Source: Kitagawia praeruptora (taxonomy: Eukaryota > Streptophyta > Magnoliopsida > Apiales > Apiaceae). Taken from it: a stretch of 64,000 nt of DNA. Below the pieces are notes generated by a model. That model was not told where the DNA came from, searched no databases, and saw only the letters and a list, made by a program, of their open reading frames with translations. Positions within the stretch are counted from its first letter, which is position 1, and each line of letters opens with the position of its first letter. A program made the position numbers and the translations under genes. Of the stretch, positions 24,116-33,678 are shown piece after piece. Location of the stretch: positions 203,501 through 267,500 of the forward strand of contig CM075345.1 of NCBI GenBank assembly GCA_037693485.1, given 5' to 3'.

Positions 24116-25165
24116 GTTAGTGGATCCCAGACCGAAAAAGTCTTGGGTCACTAGGCATAAAATCCCCTCGAACTTACTTGCTCTAGTACTAAAGAGCTCA
24201 CCCTAGCCAATTAGCATACACACACTCTCACAATTCCTCATTTTTTCATTCTCACAACTCTTTTCTTCTTTTTTTCTCTTTTTTTTTTCTTTTCCAATTT
24301 TTTTTTCTTTTGACTCTTTTTCTTGCCTTTTCTTTTTTTTTTTCACATGGGTGCACTATCTCACCCCCCTAGACTACTCATATCAAATATGAGCCAGCTA
24401 CTAGCCATTTGATGCCTAGCCATTATTACACTATGACACGACACTTAGCATGAAATCTCTGTTTTCCCCCAAACTTATACTTAAGTGCTCCTACGCCATC
24501 GAGGGAATAACGAAAATTCTAGATATAAAGAAGTGATTAAATCTCAACAACCAAACAAGGTATGACTCGATCTAGCTCAAAATCAAACAGTGAGACCGTG
24601 AAAAGATTGTGTTCCCGACACATGCAAGTCAATTTCATAAGTACTTAAATCAACCCTCTATTCATTGTCATCACACCCAAATTAACGTCGACCTATCGAG
24701 CCAGAAACAGACACTCAAGTGGAATCATATGAAATGCATGAACAACATGATAATACATTCCTAAATAAACTATATGACATGGCATCCTAAATGCAATCTA
24801 AATGGCATGGCAAAACTACATGCAAAAATTCTAATATGACTAACATGAACATGCAACTATATGCAATGAAATGACTCTTGATATCCTAAAATCACCCCCA
24901 AACTTAAAAATTGCAATGTCCTCATTGAAGGTAAATTAAAAGGGTACAAGAGATACTCCCCTACACGCCGGCATCTCCACCCTCCTCGGGTGGTGTGTTT
25001 GGTGGTGGATAGACGTGGTGCGCTCCTGCGCGTTCTTGACCCTGTTTTTTTTTTCACTTTGCAACATTTTTTTTCCCAACTAAACATAAATAAGAATACC
25101 AAAGCGTGGGTTGCCTCCCACGAAGCGCTTCTTTTACGTCAGTAGCTTGACGTTACGTCTTCAAC
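24116..25165 (-). other. 3' non-coding region of the Athila element, right part
   Basis: On the minus strand, gag-pro is followed by GCGCTTCGTGGGAGGCAACCC (25098-25130), a block that in Athila elements normally follows the end of pol. Next comes a second polypurine-like block with GAGGACATTGC and AAGTTTGGGGGTGAT (24889-24930), then a T-rich low-complexity stretch (24240-24350). No credible ORF. Confidence 0.65.
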
Positions 25166-27847
25166 TCACGGTGGTTTCCAAAGGGTAATAGGATCGTCCT
25201 TATTAGAAAGACCATTCACACACATGCTAACATTTTGTTTGCTTCCTCCCAACACAACTTTTCTTTTACTCTTAATCTTGATTTTTCCTCCCTTCGACTT
25301 CTTCGCCTTCTTTTTCTTCCTTACACCTCTAAGGTGTTTATCCCTCTCAGCCGATTGAACAGAACACTCTTCAACCTCATCATCAACTATCCACCTTCTT
25401 AACACATTATCATAACCCTCTTCAAAAATCACTAACTCATCATTCAAAAGGACATACCTCAAATGTGGTGGAAGTTTTCCGAGCTTTACATTTGAGAGAT
25501 CTTGTATGGAAGGTTTATCAGTATCAAATTCCTCAAGCATCTTAACTGAGTGAGAGCCTTTCAAAAAATTTGTAACACTAGGCAATGCATCCAATTGTAC
25601 ATCACCTGTTTCTTCTCGGAAATACAATGCAAGGGATTCCATAGAAAAACACTCTTCTGGATCATCTGAAATCTTCGTAGGAGCAAACACATTAAAGGTG
25701 GCCTTAACATCTTGTACCCACATAGTTAGCTCCCCTTTCTGCACATCAATCAAAGTTCGGCTGGTAGCTAGGAATGGCCTCCCAAGAATGATAGGGATTT
25801 TATTATCTTCTTCAAAATCAAGTATGACGAAATCCGCTGGAAAGATGAGTTTATCCACTTTCACCAGAACATCTTCTACAATTCCTCGAGGGTAGGTAAT
25901 TGAGCGATCAGCTAACTGGAGTGACATGTTGGTAGGCTTAGGCTCCGGAAGACCAAGTTGCGAGAAAACCGAATAGGGCATGAGGTTGATGCTTGCCCCT
26001 AAATCACACAAACACTTGTCAAAAGACAAATTCCCAATGATGCATGGTATGGTAAAACTCCCCGGATCCTTCAGCTTAGGTGGCAACTTTTGTTGCAAGA
26101 CAGCACTGCACTCCTCCGTCAAAGCGACGGTCTCTAACTCCTCGAGTTTCAATTTCCTCGAAAGTATGCCCTTCATGAACTTGGCATAACTTGGCATTTG
26201 TTCAAGTGCTTCAGCAAATGGTAGATTTATGTGCAGCTTTTTAAACACTTCCAAGAACTTTGCGAATTGCTTATCAAACTTCTGTTTCTGAAGCCTTTTA
26301 GGGAAAGGCGGAGGCGGATAAACTTCTTTGCTAGCTTCCGTAATTTCTGAACTTGTTTTCCCAGCTGACTTCTCCTTTTCTTCCTCACCTGATGCCTTTT
26401 GAATGACCGGAAGAGCAGAATTTGAAGACCGGATAGACCCTTCAGGCTCGCCCATGCCCAAATCACTGTTCACAACATTTTCAAGTTCTTCGTTAAGCTG
26501 CTTTTTGACCCCCAGATCATCTGTAACCTTTCCAGAACGCAACGTAACAGCATGAATCTGTTCCTTGACCTCCTTTTTACCCGAATTTGCTTCCGTGTCA
26601 CTAGGTAATTGCCCTTGAGGTCTGTTCAAAAGAGCATTTGCCAGTTGGCCCATTTGGGTTTCAAGAGTTTTCAGAGATGCTGCTTGACTCTTGTACATCA
26701 TTCGCAATTCTTCCATTTCTGACTTCTCATTAGATTGCACATGACTTCCTGGTTGTTGATGAAATCCAGGTGGATTGTATGGTGGCCTTTGGGCATAGGG
26801 TTGTTGATAACCCGAATTGTTGAATTGCTTTGAACCATACTGCTGACCCTGAGATGGTTGTTGCATAGCATTCTGATTGTTGCTCCAACTAAAGTTAGGA
26901 TGATTCCTATTGTTGGGATGATATGTATTAGGAGCAGGATGTGAAGGCCTCTGATAATTGCTGACAAAATGTGCCGACTTACTAGAAATTGCACATTGAT
27001 TAGTGTCATGAGCCCCCGCACACAATTCACAAACCATGGCGACTTGATGAACCCCCACCTTAGCCAATGAATCCACTTTCATGGTTAGAGCCTGTAGCTG
27101 AGCTGCTATAGCTGTTGTGGCATCCATTTCAAGTACACCTGCAACCTTACCTTGTGGAATGCGCTGTGTGGGATTTTGATACTCGTTTGCAGCCATCATT
27201 TCAATCAAGTCATAGGCCTTTTCATAGCTTTTGGCCCACAGAGCTCCTCCAGATGCTACATCAAGCATTGCTCGAGAATGACTTAACCCATTGTAAAAAC
27301 TATTGATGACCATCCAATTTGGCATCCCATGATGAGGACATTTCCGAAGCATCTCCTTGTACCTTTCCCAAGCTTCACACAGTGATTCACCAGAATGCTG
27401 ACTAAATTGTGTAAGAGCATTCCTCATGGCAGCAATTTTTGCCATAGGAAAGAATTTAGTCAAGAACTTTTGTGCCAGATCTTCCCATGTATTGATGGAA
27501 CCTGCTGGAAGTGAATGCAGCCAGCTTTTTGCTTTGTCTCTCAAAGAGAATGGAAACAACCTTAGCTTGACAGCGTCTTCAGAAACTCCATTGGTTTTGA
27601 AGGTGTCACAAATCTCACTGAAATCCCTGATATGCATGTTGGGATCCTCAACAGGTGAACCCCCAAACTGGACTGAGTTCTGGACCATCTGGATCGTGGC
27701 TAGCTTGATCTCAAAATTATTTGCAGTAATAGCCGGCCGCACAATACTCGACTGAATATCATCAATCTTTGGCTGAGAGTATTCCTTCAGCGCCTTGTTA
27801 TCTGCCATTTCTCCAGTATCTTCCAACTCTTCTTCAACTTCTTCCAC
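25166..27847 (-). CDS. Athila-type Gag-protease polyprotein, reverse transcriptase deleted
   Basis: An 893-codon open frame. Residues 90-190 are the retrotransposon Gag core (LRLFPFSLRDKAKSWLHSLP, then FLTKFFPMAK, GESLCEAWERYK and CPHHGMP). Residues 273-285 form a zinc knuckle, CELCAGAHDTNQC (CX2CX3HX4C). Residues 612-700 are the aspartic protease, with the catalytic DLGAS at 615-619 and the flap-side ILGRPFLATS at 687. The frame runs 175 residues past the protease into KLPPHLRYVLL and then DNVLRRWIVDDEVEE, faintly like the start of Athila integrase, and ends in a lysine-rich tail (844-866). The natural start is probably the ATG at 27910, which is followed after 17 codons by an in-frame TAA (27857-27859); the next ATG in frame is near 27808. 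The copy may encode Gag and protease only. Confidence 0.85.
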   Translation of the reverse strand: MEEVEEELEDTGEMADNKALKEYSQPKIDDIQSSIVRPAITANNFEIKLATIQMVQNSVQFGGSPVEDPNMHIRDFSEICDTFKTNGVSEDAVKLRLFPFSLRDKAKSWLHSLPAGSINTWEDLAQKFLTKFFPMAKIAAMRNALTQFSQHSGESLCEAWERYKEMLRKCPHHGMPNWMVINSFYNGLSHSRAMLDVASGGALWAKSYEKAYDLIEMMAANEYQNPTQRIPQGKVAGVLEMDATTAIAAQLQALTMKVDSLAKVGVHQVAMVCELCAGAHDTNQCAISSKSAHFVSNYQRPSHPAPNTYHPNNRNHPNFSWSNNQNAMQQPSQGQQYGSKQFNNSGYQQPYAQRPPYNPPGFHQQPGSHVQSNEKSEMEELRMMYKSQAASLKTLETQMGQLANALLNRPQGQLPSDTEANSGKKEVKEQIHAVTLRSGKVTDDLGVKKQLNEELENVVNSDLGMGEPEGSIRSSNSALPVIQKASGEEEKEKSAGKTSSEITEASKEVYPPPPFPKRLQKQKFDKQFAKFLEVFKKLHINLPFAEALEQMPSYAKFMKGILSRKLKLEELETVALTEECSAVLQQKLPPKLKDPGSFTIPCIIGNLSFDKCLCDLGASINLMPYSVFSQLGLPEPKPTNMSLQLADRSITYPRGIVEDVLVKVDKLIFPADFVILDFEEDNKIPIILGRPFLATSRTLIDVQKGELTMWVQDVKATFNVFAPTKISDDPEECFSMESLALYFREETGDVQLDALPSVTNFLKGSHSVKMLEEFDTDKPSIQDLSNVKLGKLPPHLRYVLLNDELVIFEEGYDNVLRRWIVDDEVEECSVQSAERDKHLRGVRKKKKAKKSKGGKIKIKSKRKVVLGGSKQNVSMCVNGLSNKDDPITLWKPP

Positions 27848-28028
27848 TAATACCTCTTATTGCTTCTCTTCTTCCAGATTTTCTTCACGAGCTTGAGATC
27901 GAGTACGCATACACGCTCAAGATAGTACCTGAGAACCCAAAAGTAAATGAGTGAGAAAAACGTCCGAGTCAGTGAATTTAATCCAAATTGATGACAAGAT
28001 CATAAACTAAACAAACAATGAACCGAGT

Positions 28029-28046
28029 CCCCGGCAGCAGCGCCAA
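28029..28046 (-). other. Athila primer-binding site
   Basis: The minus strand reads TGGCGCTGCTGCCGGGGA a few bases inside the 5' LTR, preceded by AAGTTTT. It is one or two bases away from the usual Athila site TGGCGCCGTTGCCGGGGA (tRNA-Asp type). Confidence 0.88.
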
Positions 28047-28051
28047 AAACT

Positions 28052-29600
28052 TGTTGACTCGTAAACACGCAAGTATACGCGATCACAAATAGCAAGTGAT
28101 AAGTAATATTCGTTCCGCAGAGACTAGGTGTAAATGCCAATTTAATACCTATGCAACAGTGTATGGTTACTTCTTAATGCTTGAACAATTATCAAATTGG
28201 GTTTTAGATTAAACTATTTTAATTAACTAAGCAAGACTAAATTAACAATTAAGAGTTCTTATAATAAACAAACATGGGATTTCAATTTCATTAACCATTT
28301 CATCTAGAATCTTATGCCCTTTAACCTAGTAAGTGACAGAGTTGATTACTGATTAGATGTACTAAACTGATACACACCAACTTTCGTTGTACATATACCA
28401 TCCTACTGATCATCCACAATTGATAGAAGTCAAGTAGTCACCAAATATGTGTAGTCCTATATATCTATAGCAATTGAACACACACCGGTTAACAATCAAG
28501 CATCCATTAAACCACATAGTCAATGCAAGATGGTTAGAATTACACCACAAATTAATACATGTTCTTCACATGCAAAAACCTATGCTAGCATGAATTGTTC
28601 TAAACCCTAGATCCACTTTCGCATTCACCAGGATCAAACACACAATTATAGATGTTCGCGACTCACCCATAACGAATAAGCATAATCATACTAGGCAATC
28701 AATTCAATCCATCACACACCAAGGCTTAAGAACACTTAATTACTAGAATCCATAGAAAAATCCATTAAAACCCCATGATAACGATTTAGCCCATAATCGA
28801 CCTCATCGCCATCATGGGTTCAATTGATAACATAATTCTAGAAACAAATAATAATAAAAGAGAAATAGGCTTAGAAATAAATCCCCAATAATGAGAAAGA
28901 GTATAAATGATCCAAAGATTAAGCCTCCTTGCTTGTCACTAGCTTGGAGATCTCCTCTTGAAAAATTGTTCTAAGAAAACGTTGATAGATGATAATGATA
29001 TGAAGAACAACTCTCCTAAAATGATAGATGATAGATCCCCCTTTTTTAGTTCCCTGAAAATACATATATATATGCCCTAAAAATAGGCCCAAAACATTTG
29101 ACCCGGCTGAAATAGCGTTCTGAAATAATCTGAAAACAAAATTCTCGCGCAACAGCCCTTTCTGGAGCGCCATTGCGCTGTGTGGAGCGCCATTGCGCTG
29201 TGTGGAGCGCCATTGCGCTGTGTGGAGCGCCATTGCGCTGTGTTTCTCCTGGACAAAACGCCTGAAACAGCGCCCTTGCGCCCGTCTCCGCGCAGATGCG
29301 CCTGTCCCTCCTGCGTCATTGCGCTCTCCCTCGCGCCATTGCGCCTTGTGATCCCTGGAATTCAACCTGCTGTTTTGCTTCATTATTTTGTTTCCTACTT
29401 CGGATTTCCTTCCATAAGTTACTGTCTTCAATCAATCACTTTGCCACCACCACCAACACTAATTCCGCACTAAATTGCCTTCAACCATGCAACCTACACA
29501 AATGACACGAAAACATATCAAATGACAACGAAACTCGAGAACTTGCAAACGATTAAAGTCCAAACGGAAGGTAAATAGTGGATATAAAATCCACTTATCA
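28052..29600 (-). repeat. Athila 5' LTR (complete, 1549 bp)
   Basis: Starts TGTTGACTCG beside the primer site and ends GTGGATATAAAATCCAC then TTATCA at 29600. It matches 1119-2452 from 28226 onward. It holds four 20-bp GGAGCGCCATTGCGCTGTGT units (29164-29243), against two in the partner. The 170- and 97-codon ORFs across it are readings of the repeat, not genes. Confidence 0.9.
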
Positions 29601-30711
29601 ATTCACCTTGTTCTTCATTGTGATGTTGAGTAAGACTAGTTGATCCTTCATTATCTCCCCCTGAGTTGTTGTCAGGTTGACTAGATGATTGTTCAGGAGT
29701 GTCAAGAATATCTTCATTATTCTCATTGTTTTCATCACCATTACCCTGATCATCATCATCACCATTTTCATTGTTGTCATTAGCATCATCAAAAACATCA
29801 GGTGGATTATCATCATCTGAATCTGGATCTGTCATATCATCAAATGATAGCTTTTCAGATGAATCCTCAGTTTGGATACTAGGGAGTTTAGTGTCATCAA
29901 ATGTTACATTGACACTTTCCATCATCTTTTGTTGATCAATCACGTACACCCTGTAAGCTCTTCTTGTATAACCAATAAAAATTGCTTCATGTGCTTTGGC
30001 CTCAAATTTTCCACCTTGATCATCTCCTTCTTTAAGCACAAAACATTTTGCTCCAAATACATGAAAGTATTTGAGTGTTGGTTTCTTTTCAGTCATAGCT
30101 TCATATGGTGTCTTCATCAAGTCTTTGTTGATAAGAGTTCGATTCTAGGTATAGCAAGCAGTGTTGACAGCTTCAGCCCAAAAGTACAATGGAAGCCTTG
30201 ATTCACTTAACATAGTACGTGCAGCTTCAATCAAGGTTCTATTCTTTCTTTCCACTACCCCATTTTGCTGAGGAGTTATTGGTGCTAAATATTGTCTGGT
30301 TATACCCTTCTCAGTGCAGAAATCATTCAGAACTGCATTCTTGAATTCAGTTCCATTATCTGACCTTATGGCTCTCACTGGATACGTAGAATCTAGCTCA
30401 ATTAACTTGATGTGATCAATCACCAGTTGTGGAGTCTCATCTTTAGAATTCTAAAACAGGACCCATGTGTATTTTGAAAAATCATCAACGTTCACTAGAG
30501 CATATCTCTTCCTTGACATGGACATCACATTAATTGGACCAAACAAATCCATATGAAGTAATTGTAATGGTTCAGTTATTGAAGATGTGTTAGTGCTCCT
30601 GTGAGTTACCCTTTTTAGCTTACCTTTTTGACATGCATCACACAGTCCTTCTTGAGTGATTTCCATTGAAGGCAAACCTCTCACCAATTCTCTTTTAACT
30701 AGAGAATTCAT
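29601..30711 (-). pseudogene. Copia integrase region
   Basis: The zinc-binding part is readable as HKKLSHLNF (after the frameshift near 30740-30780) plus LCDACQKGK. The catalytic core has MDLFGP, RSDNGTEF and NGVVERKNRTL, giving the D, D and E residues. TAG stops fall after WVLF and after ACYT. The downstream part (GAKCFVLKEG, AIFIGYTRRAYRVY) is the copia integrase C-terminal region, ending in an acidic D/N/E-rich linker. The sequence is cut at 29601 by the Athila LTR, so reverse transcriptase is missing. Confidence 0.88.
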
Positions 30712-31351
30712 TGTTTTGAAATTGAGATGAGAAAGTTTCTTGTGCCATAGCCAACTCTCGTCATTAGATGCTTTAGTGTAGAAGCAAGTAATTTTTGTAG
30801 TGCTTCCTGAGTTCTATTGGCTACGTATAGATTGCCTTTTCTAACTCCTGTCAGTTGTGGCTTTTCATGTCTCTTGTGTGAAATTAGACAATTCTTCTTG
30901 TTGAAATAAACTTCATATCCTTTGTCACGGAATTGACTAACACTGAGTAAATTGTGATCAAGTCTTTTCACAAAAGTGACTTCATCAATGATAACATTTC
31001 TAGCTTCAAGTCTGCCATATCCATCAGTTCTACCTTTGTTGTTATCTCCAAAGGTAACTACTGGGCCGGCCTTCTCCACCACATTTGTCAGCAGGGTTCT
31101 GTCTCCAGTCATATGCCTTGAACATCCACTGTCCAAAATCCAGGTTACTCGTTCAACCTGCTCAACACCCTGCAATGACAAACGGATTAAACTTTCTTCG
31201 GAACCCAAATTTGATTGGGTCCAGAATACTTAAAGAATTGGCCTTTGTCAGGCAAAACAACATTTTTTACCTTAACACCAATTTTACCATTAGTCAACAA
31301 ACATTTTACCCTATAAACAGATTTAACAATCTTTTGTTTCATTTTAGGTAT
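30708..31351 (-). pseudogene. Copia protease and Gag-pre-integrase region
   Basis: The motif WILDSGCSRHMTG carries the catalytic DSG of copia aspartic protease. HNLLSVSQFRDKGYEV and the GNLYV block belong to the pre-integrase region. The readable upstream flank includes NQIWVPKK. A frameshift near 30780 separates it from the integrase frame. Confidence 0.88.
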
Positions 31352-32578
31352 TCATGTTTGTTTAGCAACAATAACACTTGTTTCATTGACTGGACATTTG
31401 ACCTTATAAACAGCCTTAGTAAAACTTTGTTTAGGCTTAGGTACAAATGTCTCTCTCCTAACATGAGGAGGACTAGCAGTCTTTGATCTAACATTTTTGT
31501 TTCTGTTCATATGTTGTCGGGGAGTAGTCTTATTAGCACATGCATGATTACCATTAAAGTAAGCAGACATCACATTAAAAGCACAAGTCATACAATTGAC
31601 AACACCACATGCTTTATGAAAAGAATCAATAATAGGCATGATATGCATGTCAGACATGTTATTGTTCTGTTTCAACTTATTATCATCTAACTCAATTTTA
31701 GATGAACTGGTAACAAACTTCATTGGTTTCATAGAAACAACCTTATCAGATTTAACATTTTCGGTTGTAGGTGCCTTAACAGATTTTTCATTAAGTTGGA
31801 CACTTCCACTAGCAATGTCCTCAGTACGCATCTCCTCTTGAATAACAAGAGAAGTCATATCTAGAGGCTCTGCAACAGACTTCTTAAAGAGTGGATCTTC
31901 AGCATTCTTAAGCACATGTGGTATTCCCCTTTCTTTAGCACTAACAAGATTACGGGAATTTATGCCTAACATTCCAACAGCTTCGTTGTAGCTAAACCCT
32001 ATTCCTACGGTTCGTTCTACAGCTTGTATATTGAATAACTCTTTAGAAATTTTAACAGAATTAAAGCAAGCAGATAATTTGACATTCTGTTCCTTTATCT
32101 TAGTTTTAAGTTCAGCAACTTTAGCAATTTGTTTATGCATGTATTCTGAAATTGACTTTTCTCTGTGGTTAAGTCGAGCTATTTCTTTTATTTGCTAATC
32201 TTGATTATCAGGCACTTTTTTTAGTTCTAACACTTCATTTTCAAGATTAGTGTTTAATAGTGTTATTCTTTCAATTTGTTTCTTTTCATTACCCATGGAA
32301 TTATATAAGTTATCAATCAACTCAGCATCAGTAAGAATTACCGGTGTAGTATAACGAGTTGATGTATCAGCATTTGCCACCAATGCAAAATTTCCATATT
32401 CTTCGTCTTCGCTATCTGTGTCATCCCAGCTTTTACCAGTAGCTACATAAGCTCTTCCAGTCTTCTTCTTTTCAGAAGCATAATCTCTTTTCTGTGCTTG
32501 TTTGGGTTTTTGACACTCGGTAGCAAAGTGTCCCAATTCATTACAATTAAAGCAACGAATCTTGCTTCTATCAACAGT
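31352..32578 (-). pseudogene. Copia Gag C-terminal region with zinc knuckle and linker
   Basis: Just after the TGA at 32579 the frame reads CFNCNELGHFATEC, a canonical CX2CX4HX4C knuckle. An acidic segment (DDTDSEDEEYG) and a coiled-coil-like linker follow. TAG at 32195-32197 breaks the frame, which resumes to 31352. This part joins Gag to protease in the original polyprotein. Confidence 0.82.
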
Positions 32579-33580
32579 TCAAGTTTTGTATCCTCCCCTG
32601 TTACTAGAGGATGAAGAACCTCCTCTTTGGAATCTGCTATTAGACTTAAACCTGAACTTTTGATTTCGCCTGAATCTGAAGTTACTGAATTGTCTCACCA
32701 TCATAGCCATAGATTCATCTTCTAGTTGATCCAGCTCTTCTAGTGAATAAAATTCTCCACCATCCTGAGTAGCTGGTGTCTGACCATGTTCCACTTCAGT
32801 TTGTTCCTTATTGAAGATGTTAGGTTGAATAACTTTAGCTTCCACTTCCTTAGGAACCTCAACTACCAGAGCTGTAGAAGAACTTGCCACCCTGCCTTTA
32901 CCAGAGAACTCCTTCTGCTGTACTTGTTCTAATTCATACGTTTTCAGAACACCAAACAGCCTTTCAAGAGCAATCTTATTCAAATCTCTAGATTCTCTGA
33001 TGGCAGTTATCCTATGCTCTAAGTGAGTAGGCATTGCCAGTAAAAACTTCATGTTGATCTTCTTCTGGGTATATTGCTTTCCATGAACTTGCAAGTTGTT
33101 GATTATTTTGTTATACCTTTCGAACACTTCCTGAATGCCTTCATTGGGGCCAGCTCTAAAGTGTTCATATTCAGAGGTCAAAATTTGAAGTCTATTTTCC
33201 CTGACTTCATCAATTCCTTCATTAATAGTCTCAATAGTTTCCCAGATGTGCTTAGCAGTTTTACAATTCATAACATGGCTATACATTACAGAATCCAGGG
33301 AATCTATTAGAATGAGTCTTAGATTTTTGTCCAATCCAGCATCCTCCTTTTCATCATCAGAAAATAGCTTAGGATCCTTTTCATAGGTTCTAGCAGGTGT
33401 TGTAACAGCTCCATCACTAACAACTTGTTCTTCATGAACCATAGGAATTTTTGGTCCATTTTTCAAAACCCACAAATATTTTGGATTTGTAACATCAAGA
33501 AACAACTCCATTTTATTTTTCCACATATCATAATTATCCTTATTAAATATGGGAATCTTAACAAAGGCTTTTGAAGACAT
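32579..33580 (-). pseudogene. Copia Gag protein (N-terminal 333 residues, premature stop)
   Basis: The ATG lies about 85 bp after the primer site. Residues 8-45 show FNKDNYDMWKNKMELFL and LKNGPKIP, the copia Gag N-terminal signature. CKTAKHIWETIE, EVFERYNKIINNLQ and the FLLAMPTHLEHR block form the UBN2 Gag region. A basic R/F/S-rich stretch (RFRRNQKFRFKSNSRF) follows before the premature TGA. The frame continues directly into the zinc knuckle if the stop is ignored. Confidence 0.85.
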
Positions 33581-33663
33581 GATGAATTTTTAATTGAGTT
33601 AAAAATTCAAGATAAATTTTTGATTGAATAAAAATAGGATCTTGATTTGTGTATCAATCAATA

Positions 33664-33676
33664 GGCTCTGATGCCA
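33664..33676 (-). other. Copia primer-binding site
   Basis: The minus strand reads TGGCATCAGAGCC next to the LTR, an initiator-Met-type site with one change from TGGTATCAGAGC. Confidence 0.85.
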
Positions 33677-33678
33677 AT

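Larger units (their letters stand above)
1119..29600 (-). mobile_element. Athila-type Ty3/gypsy retrotransposon, pol-deleted, carrying nested insertions
   Basis: The 5' LTR is 28052-29600, the primer site is just left of it, a gag-protease ORF lies at 25166-27856, and the 3' LTR is 1119-2452. After removing the 21-kb insertion at 2948-24110 and its duplicated GTTAG, about 7.3 kb remains. No reverse transcriptase, RNase H or complete integrase is present between protease and 3' end, so the copy is non-autonomous. It inserted into copia coding sequence: the copia reading frame is cut exactly at 29600/29601. The matching left flank and target duplication are outside the window. Confidence 0.88.

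Noticed and set aside
28919..29473. ORFs of 97-170 codons on both strands of the Athila LTR
   Set aside because: They overlap the 20-bp GC-rich array and recur in damaged form in the partner LTR (1938-2357). They are LTR sequence, not genes.
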